37,827 bases of DNA. It comes from Selenomonadaceae bacterium (lineage in GTDB: Bacteria; Bacillota; Negativicutes; Selenomonadales; Selenomonadaceae). Every line of letters starts with the position of its first letter. Within the stretch, counting starts at the first letter, position 1. Below the pieces are notes generated by a model. It saw only the letters and a program-made list of their open reading frames with translations. It searched no databases and was not told the DNA's origin. Positions 31,100 to 37,827 of the stretch are shown one piece after another. The position numbers were made by a program, and so were the translations under genes. The stretch covers positions 1 through 37,827 of the forward strand of contig JAFUYE010000021.1 in assembly GCA_017470715.1 (NCBI GenBank), in the 5' to 3' direction.

Positions 31100-31717
31100 T
31101 TGGAGACAAAAATATTGCAACCTACGCCCGAAAATTTAATTTTTGCGGCTGAACTCATCAAACGCGGCGAAATTGTTGCGTTCCCGACTGAAACTGTTTA
31201 CGGATTGGGCGCGAACGGATTAAACGTCGACGCTTGCAGAAAAATTTTCATCGCTAAAGGTCGCCCGTCAGATAAACCGTTGAGTTTGCACGTCGCAAGC
31301 CTTGAAATGGTCGAACGCGTGGCAAAAATCGATTCAACGGCTGAAAAATTATTCAAAACGTTTTGCCCGGGTGCCTTGACGATAATTCTGCCAAAAGCTA
31401 AAATCGTGCCGGACTTCGTGACGGGCGGAAAATCAAGCGTCGGCATAAGATTTCCGGCAAACGATGTCGCGTTGTCGCTGATAAAACTTTCCGATTGCCC
31501 GATAGCCGCACCGAGCGCAAATTTATCCGGAAAAAATCCGCCTAAAAATGCGCAAGAAGTTTTCGACAACCTTTCGGGACGCGTCGAAATAATTTTGGAC
31601 GGCGGGCAATGTCAATACGGAATTTCGTCGACGATAATCGATTTAACCTGCGCGGAGCCGAAAATTTTACGTCACGGAGCAATTCCCGACGAAAAAATTT
31701 TTGCCGCATTGAACTGA
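31100..31717 (+). CDS. tsaC: Threonylcarbamoyl-AMP synthase (Sua5/YrdC family)
   Basis: Makes threonylcarbamoyl-AMP for the t6A37 modification of tRNAs. It is 205 aa, the YrdC domain alone or nearly so, lacking the full Sua5 C-terminal domain. It has IVAFPTETVYGLGANG, AKGRPSDKPLSLHV with the KxR and SxN-type substrate residues, CPGALTIIL, SSVGIRFPAN, and the APSANLSGKNPP loop. The TTG start has GGAGGAA seven bases upstream; the longer ORF from 30929 runs through the toxin locus and is spurious. It starts a run of seven closely spaced plus-strand genes ending at 37698. Confidence 0.93.
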   Translation: METKILQPTPENLIFAAELIKRGEIVAFPTETVYGLGANGLNVDACRKIFIAKGRPSDKPLSLHVASLEMVERVAKIDSTAEKLFKTFCPGALTIILPKAKIVPDFVTGGKSSVGIRFPANDVALSLIKLSDCPIAAPSANLSGKNPPKNAQEVFDNLSGRVEIILDGGQCQYGISSTIIDLTCAEPKILRHGAIPDEKIFAALN

Positions 31718-31731
31718 CGGAGGTGATTGAC

Positions 31732-32394
31732 TTGCAGCAAATTTTTCTTGACGAACTCGAAAAAATTTATTCGGACTATGTTGACGACTACAGAATCGGA
31801 GACGATACACCGAAAAATTTTGCGTTGCCGATGATAAATCTTTCAAAGTGTTTTCTTGACACCGAGCACGCATTTCCCGCAACGCAATACAAAATTTTTC
31901 GCGTCGTCGAAGATATGGGCTTGCGTCATCTCAAAATCGATGCTTTTGAAGGCGATTATCGTTCGTTCCGCGTCGAATATGATGGCGAAGAAAAAATTAT
32001 TTCGTTGTCAACATCATCTTACAGCCGCAACAAAACAATTATCTGCTTTGCCGTCGACAAAGAAAATTACGCGCATCATGCCTTGCAACTTACCGTTGAT
32101 AATCGTGATAAAAATGTCGAAGTCATTGGCGACACCGTAAGATTTTTCCACAGCGGGCGAATTGCTGTCGGGAAGTTCGGCAGTGGAAAAATTTCCGAGC
32201 TTCGTGAACTTGTCGAGGAAAAATATCCGCAAATCATCAGCGGCAAAAAATTTTTCTTGGGAACTTTGACGCACGACAGACTTTGGACGCTTGAGGACGA
32301 GCAAATTATTCGTTTCGTCGAAAATCTCATTTCATACGCCTTGATTCGCGATGACTACCGCGAAATTGTTATAAAGCGTTGCACTTCAAGCTAA
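31732..32394 (+). CDS. Protein of unknown function in the tsaC-glyA cluster
   Basis: A 220-aa soluble protein, not recognised. It alternates acidic helices and strands (LDELEKIYSDYVDDYRIGDD, FRVEYDGEEKIISLSTSS), with no signal peptide, membrane segment or cysteine motif. It looks like an intact, well-used gene: codon style matches the neighbours, and the TTG start is set by GGAGGTGA eight bases upstream. It lies 14 bases after tsaC, and the next gene starts 20 bases after its stop. The DTEHAFPATQYKIFRVVED segment (residues about 43-61) might mark a family, but none is assigned. Confidence 0.7.
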   Translation: MQQIFLDELEKIYSDYVDDYRIGDDTPKNFALPMINLSKCFLDTEHAFPATQYKIFRVVEDMGLRHLKIDAFEGDYRSFRVEYDGEEKIISLSTSSYSRNKTIICFAVDKENYAHHALQLTVDNRDKNVEVIGDTVRFFHSGRIAVGKFGSGKISELRELVEEKYPQIISGKKFFLGTLTHDRLWTLEDEQIIRFVENLISYALIRDDYREIVIKRCTSS

Positions 32395-32414
32395 AAAATT
32401 TTGGAGGTGTTACA

Positions 32415-32837
32415 TTGAACAAAATCGAACGCAATAAACGGAACATGCAACGATTTATGACGTGCATCAACACGAACGACAAAATTCTTGCCGACGAGCT
32501 GATTGATTCGTCTGCGGAGTTCGCAAGTTTGATTTCCGACGAAAAACTTTACGGCGGCGCGGGCTATTTGAGCGTTGTCGACTTCATGCGCAAAAGTTTT
32601 TCCGATATTCGTTGGGAAATTGTCGACATGGTTGCCGAAGACGACAAAGTTGCCGTAAGTTGGACTTGTTCGGGCACGCACGACGGAAATTTTATGGGAC
32701 TCGCACCGACCGGCAAAAAATTTTCGTTCTGCGCAATGAATTTTTATTACTTCAACGACGACGGCAAAATTATCAACGACATTGCGGCTCAAGGTCTGCT
32801 TGGGCTGTTTACGGCGTTGAATTTGGTTAAATTTTGA
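32415..32837 (+). CDS. SnoaL-like/NTF2-fold protein
   Basis: A 140-aa protein resembling the SnoaL-like ester-cyclase group of the NTF2 fold: an N-terminal helix pair, then [63 protein letters not shown]. The VxxxWxxxGTHxGxFxGxxPTGK pattern is the family hallmark. Actual activity varies widely in this fold and is often unknown. The TTG start has GGAGGTG seven bases upstream, and glyA begins 14 bases after the stop. Confidence 0.8.
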   Translation: MNKIERNKRNMQRFMTCINTNDKILADELIDSSAEFASLISDEKLYGGAGYLSVVDFMRKSFSDIRWEIVDMVAEDDKVAVSWTCSGTHDGNFMGLAPTGKKFSFCAMNFYYFNDDGKIINDIAAQGLLGLFTALNLVKF

Positions 32838-32851
32838 TGGAGGTTTACAGC

Positions 32852-34093
32852 ATGAATTTGAATGAAGGCTTGCAAAAGGACGCGGAACTGTTCGCGGCGG
32901 TTGAAAACGAATTGAATCGTCAGCGCAACAAACTTGAGCTGATTGCGTCGGAAAATATCGTGAGCAAGGCGGTTATGGAAGCGCAAGGCTCCGTTTTGAC
33001 GAACAAATACGCCGAAGGTTATCCCGGCAAGCGTTATTACGGCGGTTGCGAATTCGTCGACGTTGCGGAACAGTTGGCGATTGACCGTGCCAAAAAACTT
33101 TTCGATTGCGAATATGCGAACGTTCAGCCGCATTCGGGCGCGCAGGCGAACACGGCGGTTTATTTTGCGTTGGCGAACCCCGGCGATGTGATTATGGGCA
33201 TGAATTTGACGGACGGCGGACATTTGACGCACGGATCTCCCGTCAATTTGAGCGGAAAATATTTCAAAATCGTTCCTTACGGCGTGAGTCGCGAAACTGA
33301 GACGATTGACTACGACGAACTTGAAAAAATCGCGGAAGAATGTCACCCGAAAATTATTGTCGCGGGCGCGTCGGCATATTCGCGAATCATTGACTTTGAA
33401 CGCCTTGCGAACACGGCGAAAAAAGTCGGAGCATATTTGATGGTCGATATGGCGCACATTGCCGGATTAATCGCGGCGGGATTGCATCCCAGTCCGTTGC
33501 CGTATGCGGACGTTGTGACTTCGACGACGCATAAAACTTTGCGCGGTCCTCGCGGCGGTTTGATTCTGTGCAAAGATGCGGAGTTCGGCAAGCAGTTCAA
33601 CAAGGCGATTTTCCCCGGAATTCAAGGCGGTCCGTTGATGCACGTCATTGCGGCTAAAGCTGTCGCGTTTTACGAAGCGTTGCAACCCGAATTCAAAGAT
33701 TATGCCGCGCAGATTATCAAGAACGCTAAAATTTTGGCGGACACGTTGACGGCTGACGGTTTCCGAATCGTTTCGGGCGGCACGGACAATCATCTGATGT
33801 TGGTTGACCTCACGAGCAAAAATATCACCGGCAAAGAAGCGCAAAACGTGCTTGACGAAGTCAATATCACCGCGAACAAAAATACAATTCCGTTTGAGCC
33901 GCGCAGTCCGTTCGTCACCAGCGGTTTGCGTTTGGGAAGTCCCGCTTTGACGACTCGCGGATTCAAAGAAGCCGACATGAAGGAAGTTGCCGACATTATC
34001 GCGTTGGTTTTGGACAATCCGACCGACGAAGACAAAAAAATTCAAGCTCGTGAACGTGTCGCCGCGCTGTGCAAAAAATATCCGCTGTACTGA
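32852..34093 (+). CDS. glyA: Serine hydroxymethyltransferase
   Basis: PLP enzyme that interconverts serine and glycine with tetrahydrofolate, supplying one-carbon units. It is 413 aa, normal for the family. The PLP lysine is Lys228 in [14 protein letters not shown]. Other signatures are [10 protein letters not shown] near the N-terminus, [35 protein letters not shown] and [17 protein letters not shown]. The ATG at 32852 is eight bases from GGAGG; ORF callers extend it by six codons through the ribosome site. Its place after prmC and tsaC fits the Firmicutes order. No glycine or folate riboswitch was recognised upstream. Confidence 0.97.
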   Translation: MNLNEGLQKDAELFAAVENELNRQRNKLELIASENIVSKAVMEAQGSVLTNKYAEGYPGKRYYGGCEFVDVAEQLAIDRAKKLFDCEYANVQPHSGAQANTAVYFALANPGDVIMGMNLTDGGHLTHGSPVNLSGKYFKIVPYGVSRETETIDYDELEKIAEECHPKIIVAGASAYSRIIDFERLANTAKKVGAYLMVDMAHIAGLIAAGLHPSPLPYADVVTSTTHKTLRGPRGGLILCKDAEFGKQFNKAIFPGIQGGPLMHVIAAKAVAFYEALQPEFKDYAAQIIKNAKILADTLTADGFRIVSGGTDNHLMLVDLTSKNITGKEAQNVLDEVNITANKNTIPFEPRSPFVTSGLRLGSPALTTRGFKEADMKEVADIIALVLDNPTDEDKKIQARERVAALCKKYPLY

Positions 34094-34111
34094 TTTTTCG
34101 AGGTTCCCGAA

Positions 34112-35692
34112 ATGAACTTGACCAACGAAAATATTAACACTGTGGTTGAGGACATACGAAAATTTTTCAACGATGCCAAAGTCGCTCAGCAAGACGTGTT
34201 AAAAATTTGCATGGTCGTTGAAGAGGCGTTACTTCGGTATCAAGATCATTTCGGCGAAAGACAAAATTTTGATGTCTACATGAAAAAATGGTTCGGCTCA
34301 CCGAAACTTACGATTCGCATTGTCGGTGAGCCGTTCAATCCGTTGAAAGACACGCCGAAAGACAGCTTGCCCAATGAAATTTTGCAGAACCTTTTGCATT
34401 TCAACGAAGCGAAAACGATTTACCGCTACGAAGACGGTTACAACGAATTAATTTCCTTTTCGACGAAGGAACGCAAGCCGTTTAAAATTCCGGGCGGGTC
34501 GATAACCGTTTCGATATTGTCGGCGATAGCGTGTTCGATGCTTTTTGATTTGTTGCCGCAAGAAAATCAAACGGCTTTAATGTCCACCGTTGCCGAGCCG
34601 ATTTTGTCGACGCTGTTGAGTTTAATCGTCACGATTACGATTTTCACCGTGTTTTTCGCGATAGTGGCTGGCATTTGCGCGATAGAAAACGTCACAATGC
34701 TCAGCAATATCGGGTTCACGGTTATCAAGCGATTTTTCGTGATAGATTTCGTGATAATCGCTTTGATGATGTGTGCAAGTTCGACATTTTCGACCTCGGC
34801 GTTAGCTTTTGACTTAAACGCTTCAGTCAGTGGCGACAAATTTATAGAATTGTTCCTGTCGATTATCCCGACGAATGTTGTCGGGGCGTTTATGGACAAA
34901 AACATTTTGCAAGTCGCGGTAACGGCTTTCATGGTCGGCATTTGCATTACGACAATCGGAAACAAAATATCGAACGTAAAAGTTTGGTTTATCGAGTTCA
35001 ACATTTTGGTTTTCGAAATAATGCAGAAGGTTTTTTCCGTAATTCCGCTCGTGATATTTCTTTGCGTGTTCAAAGCACTGGCGACAACAAATTTTGAGAA
35101 TTTCTTATCGGTGTGGAAACTTATTGTCGCGGAAATGATTGTCTTCGCGGCGATAATTTTGGTCATGCTGATAAAAATTTCGCTGAAAGGCGTAAACCTA
35201 CCTGATTTTTTGCGAAAAATTTTTCCCGCGTTTGTTGTGGCGTTCACGACGGGCAGCAGTGCCGCATCTTTGCCGGAAAGTTTCGTTGTCTCCAAAGAAA
35301 ATCTGCGGATAGATGAAAAATTTTGCGACTTTTGGTTACCGTTGGCGTTGGTGTTGTTTTCGCCGTCGAAACTGATTCAGTTGACCGCCGCAGTTTTTTA
35401 CGTAATGTCGGTTACGACAAATAATGAAGTTGTTTCGCCTCTGGAGCTGATAGTCGTGGCGTTGCTTGCAATACAGTTGAGTTTTTCAACGCCGAACGCG
35501 GCGGGCGGAATAGCTGCGTCGTTCAGCATTTTGCTCACTCAACTTGGTTTGCCGCTGGAATTTATCGGCTCGTTGATGATTGCGGACGTGTTGACGGGAA
35601 ATTTATTCACCGCGTTGAACGTAATTGTTCGCGAAGGTGAATTGATGGACGTTTCACTGAAAATGGGTTTCGCGGACGAAAAAGGTGGTTGA
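34112..35692 (+). CDS. Dicarboxylate/amino-acid symporter-like protein with N-terminal ATPase-like domain
   Basis: A 526-aa protein. Residues 1-120 are soluble and resemble a GHKL/RsbW-type ATPase domain (QDVLKICMVVEEALLRYQDH with the N-box EEALLRY). Residues about 130-515 form a DAACS (glutamate transporter, SDF) core. It has FVVAFTTGSSAASLPES, the hairpin-1 serine-rich motif, and SFSTPNAAGGIAASF at the hairpin-2 position. Key ion-binding elements differ: the NMDGT position reads FSPSKLIQLTA, and the final helix has ALNVIVREGELMD, without the expected Asp after NV. It may be a sensor or uncoupled carrier rather than a Na+ symporter; this is inference. It starts 18 bases after glyA and ends directly before the next TTG. 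Confidence 0.8.
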   Translation: MNLTNENINTVVEDIRKFFNDAKVAQQDVLKICMVVEEALLRYQDHFGERQNFDVYMKKWFGSPKLTIRIVGEPFNPLKDTPKDSLPNEILQNLLHFNEAKTIYRYEDGYNELISFSTKERKPFKIPGGSITVSILSAIACSMLFDLLPQENQTALMSTVAEPILSTLLSLIVTITIFTVFFAIVAGICAIENVTMLSNIGFTVIKRFFVIDFVIIALMMCASSTFSTSALAFDLNASVSGDKFIELFLSIIPTNVVGAFMDKNILQVAVTAFMVGICITTIGNKISNVKVWFIEFNILVFEIMQKVFSVIPLVIFLCVFKALATTNFENFLSVWKLIVAEMIVFAAIILVMLIKISLKGVNLPDFLRKIFPAFVVAFTTGSSAASLPESFVVSKENLRIDEKFCDFWLPLALVLFSPSKLIQLTAAVFYVMSVTTNNEVVSPLELIVVALLAIQLSFSTPNAAGGIAASFSILLTQLGLPLEFIGSLMIADVLTGNLFTALNVIVREGELMDVSLKMGFADEKGG

Positions 35693-36739
35693 TTGAACAT
35701 TTGTCAGATGATTGATTCGGAAATTCTTGAGCGCGCCGAAAATTATTTCAAACAAACGTTCGTCGAAGATTACCCGTTTGAAATGCCTTTGGGCGCAGAG
35801 CCGTCACCGATAACCGATGCCGAACGTGCCGAAACTTTGGAGACGCACAGAAGTTATTTTGCAAACAGTCTTTTCGCGCTCATGGAACAAAAAAATTTGT
35901 CGGAAGCCGAAGTTGCCGCCAAAATGCACGTCGGCACAGAAATTTTTTCGCGACTTCGCGACGACAGACGATTTATCCCGAAAGAGCGCACGGTTTGGAC
36001 GTTGGTTGTCGCTTTGGGCTTGAATTTGGACGAAGCGAATAATTTAATGCACCGCTTGAAATATTATCTTGACGCCAAAGTTCGCGAAGAAGTTTTGTTG
36101 GCGTTTTGTCTCGAAAATCGCATTAACGACGTGGATTCGGTCAACGAAATTTTTGCGCATTACGAATTCGCGCCTTTGGAAGTTGACGAAATTTTTTCGA
36201 CGTCAACCGTTAAAAATTTCAGCGACAAAAGTTTGATTGATCGCCTTGAACTGTATCTGGAGAAAAATTTTCACGAACCACCGATTGCAACGGGCGGAAT
36301 AAAATTTTCGTACAGTGCATCGTCTCTCGGCGAACCTGCGGAAACGTCGAAAACTTTTGATGTTATCGTTCGCAAGCTGAAAGATGCCGTCGGGATTTCC
36401 GGAAATTTGTTTTCGGATTATCTGTTGACGCTCATCAAACGAAAAAATTTGTCGGAAGTCGAAGTTTACAAAGCCGCACATTTGGACAGACGTGTCTTTT
36501 CAAAAATCCGCAAAGAAAAAACTTACATGCCCGCGAAAAAAACCGTTTTGGCGATTGCGTTCGGCATGAAGTTGGATTTCAAGGAAACGAACACTTTGCT
36601 TGCCCGCGCAGGTTATTTTTTGAGTGACGCACGCAAAGAAGACGTTATCGCGGCGTATTTTATCGACAATCAAATTTACGACTTGTTTTTGATTAATGAA
36701 GTGCTCGATTATTATAATTGCCCGACAATCGGCGACTGA
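35693..36739 (+). CDS. Protein with two copies of the macro-associated helical domain
   Basis: A 348-aa cytoplasmic protein. Two related helical domains (about 53-170 and 236-348) share the pattern L-x-x-L-x-x-x-K-N-L-S-E-x-E-V, then VFSKIRKEKTYMPAKKTVLA and LLARAGYFLS, and end with an INEVLDYY-type helix. The first copy is more diverged (IFSRLRDDRRFIPKERTVWT, INDVDSVNEIF). The order resembles an XRE-like helix-turn-helix followed by a helical bundle. The same domain ends the macro-domain protein at 23602-24630. The TTG start overlaps nothing but touches the preceding stop, with AAGGTGG four bases upstream; an ATG five codons later is the alternative. DNA or protein binding is possible; no function is established. 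Confidence 0.75.
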   Translation: MNICQMIDSEILERAENYFKQTFVEDYPFEMPLGAEPSPITDAERAETLETHRSYFANSLFALMEQKNLSEAEVAAKMHVGTEIFSRLRDDRRFIPKERTVWTLVVALGLNLDEANNLMHRLKYYLDAKVREEVLLAFCLENRINDVDSVNEIFAHYEFAPLEVDEIFSTSTVKNFSDKSLIDRLELYLEKNFHEPPIATGGIKFSYSASSLGEPAETSKTFDVIVRKLKDAVGISGNLFSDYLLTLIKRKNLSEVEVYKAAHLDRRVFSKIRKEKTYMPAKKTVLAIAFGMKLDFKETNTLLARAGYFLSDARKEDVIAAYFIDNQIYDLFLINEVLDYYNCPTIGD

Positions 36740-36753
36740 AGGAGGCGACGCAT

Positions 36754-37698
36754 TTGGACACGGATTATTTGATTTTCCTGCAGGGAATTCGCGAAAGTTG
36801 GGGCGGCGAAAGTTTATTCACGCTCGTTTCTGCGATTCCGAAAAATCCGTTGACGGCGGCAATACCCGCGATACTTTTTTGGTGCATAAACAAACCTGCG
36901 GGAATTTTTTTGCTGTTCAACGCGACGTGCGGACGCGTGATAAACGAATTGATTAAAGGCACGCTGTGTGTTTATCGCCCGTGGTTCAAAGACACCGAAC
37001 TTTTACCGTCGGCTGAGGCAATGGCTAAAGCTTCGGAGTATTCATTTCCAAGCGGGCACACGCAATTTACGACAGCGATTTACGGCGGTTTCGCGTTTTA
37101 CTACCGAAAAATTTTGCCCAAACCGGCAATAATCGTTCTCGCGCTGATAATTTTGCTCGTCGCGTTCAGCAGAAACTTTTTGGGCGTGCACACCCCGCAA
37201 GATGTTTTGTTCGCGATAATTTATTCGGTCGGATTATTTTTCGTCGCGGAAAAAATTTTTGAGTGGATGGGCAAAGACCCTGCGCGGCGACAAACATTTT
37301 TCGTCGGCGGATTGGCGTCGGTGCTGCTTGTATTTGTGTGGCTGTACTTCAAACCGTACCCCGAAGATTTTTTGGACGGACAATTAATCGTCGACCCGAT
37401 AAAAGCTCGTGCGGACGCCTTCGACGCGTTGGGATTCGGACTGGCGTTTTTCCTCGGCTGGTTTTTGGAGCAGAAATATATCAACTTCAAAACAAACGTG
37501 TCGCCGAAACGTCGTTTATGGCGAATTATAATCGGCTTCGGAGTTTTGGGCGTGATTGCAGTGATTTTCTATCCGTTGATGAAATATTTCTTGAGCGTCG
37601 AGGCGTACAAATTTTTCAAGGCGTTTTTGCCGTTCTTTTCGATACTGTTCGCGATACCGTGGCTGTTCACCAAAGCTGAAAAACATTTCAAGCTGTAA
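36754..37698 (+). CDS. PAP2-family membrane phosphatase
   Basis: A 314-aa integral membrane phosphatase of the PAP2 type, acting on lipid phosphates or undecaprenyl pyrophosphate. The three motifs are complete: K68-x6-R75-P76 (KGTLCVYRP), PSGH at 99-102 and S139-R-x5-H146-x3-D150 (SRNFLGVHTPQD), with His102 and His146 as the catalytic pair. Six or more hydrophobic segments are seen, and the C-terminal third (about 190-300) adds three more beyond the minimal PAP2 fold. The TTG start has GGAGG eight bases upstream; the ORF from 36718 is an overextension. It is the last gene of the tsaC run, and its 3' coding end is repeated at the window edge. Confidence 0.9.
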   Translation: MDTDYLIFLQGIRESWGGESLFTLVSAIPKNPLTAAIPAILFWCINKPAGIFLLFNATCGRVINELIKGTLCVYRPWFKDTELLPSAEAMAKASEYSFPSGHTQFTTAIYGGFAFYYRKILPKPAIIVLALIILLVAFSRNFLGVHTPQDVLFAIIYSVGLFFVAEKIFEWMGKDPARRQTFFVGGLASVLLVFVWLYFKPYPEDFLDGQLIVDPIKARADAFDALGFGLAFFLGWFLEQKYINFKTNVSPKRRLWRIIIGFGVLGVIAVIFYPLMKYFLSVEAYKFFKAFLPFFSILFAIPWLFTKAEKHFKL

Positions 37699-37799
37699 AA
37701 AAATTTTCTCATACAATCTGTGAGTTTGAACGCGGCGATAACGTTTGATTCGTGATGACGTTGCGGCGCGTCAGCTGTTTGTCAACTTTTTAAAAGTTG

Positions 37800-37827
37800 C
37801 CGTGGCTGTTCACCAAAGCCGAAAAAC
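37800..37827 (+). repeat. Copy of the 3' coding end of the PAP2 gene
   Basis: The last 28 bases match 37657-37684 at 27 of 28 positions, differing only by GCT to GCC in an Ala codon (it would encode PWLFTKAEK again). The 115 bases between the copies hold no gene, only a weak CTCA/TGAG hairpin without a T-tract. Confidence 0.7.

Noticed and set aside
32789..34192. Long minus-strand ORFs (222 and 241 aa) opposite glyA
   Set aside because: glyA is unambiguous on the plus strand; these are shadows of its codon bias.
34567..35295. 242-aa minus-strand ORF opposite the symporter
   Set aside because: Ile/Thr/Lys-rich reverse complement of membrane-helix codons; no start signal and no family resemblance.
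37699..37799. Terminator or small RNA after the PAP2 gene
   Set aside because: Only a weak CTCA/TGAG hairpin without a T-tract is present; nothing else is supported.

Overview
The window looks like a chromosomal segment of a diderm (outer-membrane) Firmicute, most likely of the class Negativicutes (Selenomonas relatives). Three things suggest this. Firmicutes-type housekeeping clusters are present: gmk-rpoZ-coaBC, and prmC-tsaC-glyA. So are diderm functions: a heptose-7-phosphate kinase of the LPS pathway and two RTX-type secreted proteins. A helical domain common in Firmicutes is also present, next to or fused with macro domains. Genes start with ATG or, very often, TTG behind strong GGAGG sites. 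Promoters are frequently the extended -10 type (TGnTATAAT). No rRNA, tRNA or CRISPR array was seen.

Layout. 1-2532 (minus): a SpeD-like protein lacking the pyruvoyl-forming serine, translationally coupled to a double-length CobT-like protein. 2694-3803: an exported protein of unknown function. 3914-9596 (plus): galU, a frameshifted diaminopropionate ammonia-lyase, two TAXI-type substrate-binding lipoproteins, a GltS-type symporter and a 76-aa protein. 9762-10282: remains of an IS30-family transposase. 10358-11341: heptose-7-phosphate kinase. 11433-17424: two tandem paralogous beta-helix/RTX proteins. 17677-20159: a YdjM-like membrane hydrolase and an SGNH hydrolase with sensor-like repeats. 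Two copies of a multi-hairpin repeat lie around 14.7 kb and 18.3 kb.

20217-24630 (minus) is an ADP-ribose/DNA-base module: a macro-domain protein, then an ADP-ribosylglycohydrolase with an SseB-like domain that is out of frame by one base with a uracil-DNA-glycosylase-fold/SseB-like part, then a small orphan gene of foreign composition. 24732-28399 (plus): a frameshifted membrane protein, dapF, gmk, rpoZ and coaBC. 28549-30717: a PIN/TRAM membrane nuclease and prmC. 30728-31077 holds a compact type I toxin-antitoxin locus of the Fst/par design that ORF calling misses. 31100-37698 (plus) is one tightly packed run: tsaC, an orphan, a SnoaL-like gene, glyA, a divergent dicarboxylate/amino-acid symporter with an ATPase-like N-terminal domain, a protein with two copies of the helical domain, and a PAP2 phosphatase. 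The last 28 bases repeat the 3' coding end of the PAP2 gene.

Three genes (dpaL, the ADP-ribosylglycohydrolase/UDG gene and the membrane protein at 24.7 kb) are each restored to one full-length frame by removing exactly one base. Two of the three sites are 7-base homopolymers, so assembly indels must be excluded before biology is inferred. The strongest candidates for something undescribed are the macro/ADP-ribosylhydrolase/UDG module, the SpeD-like/CobT-like pair, TAXI lipoproteins feeding a GltS carrier, and the hairpin repeat with compensatory changes.
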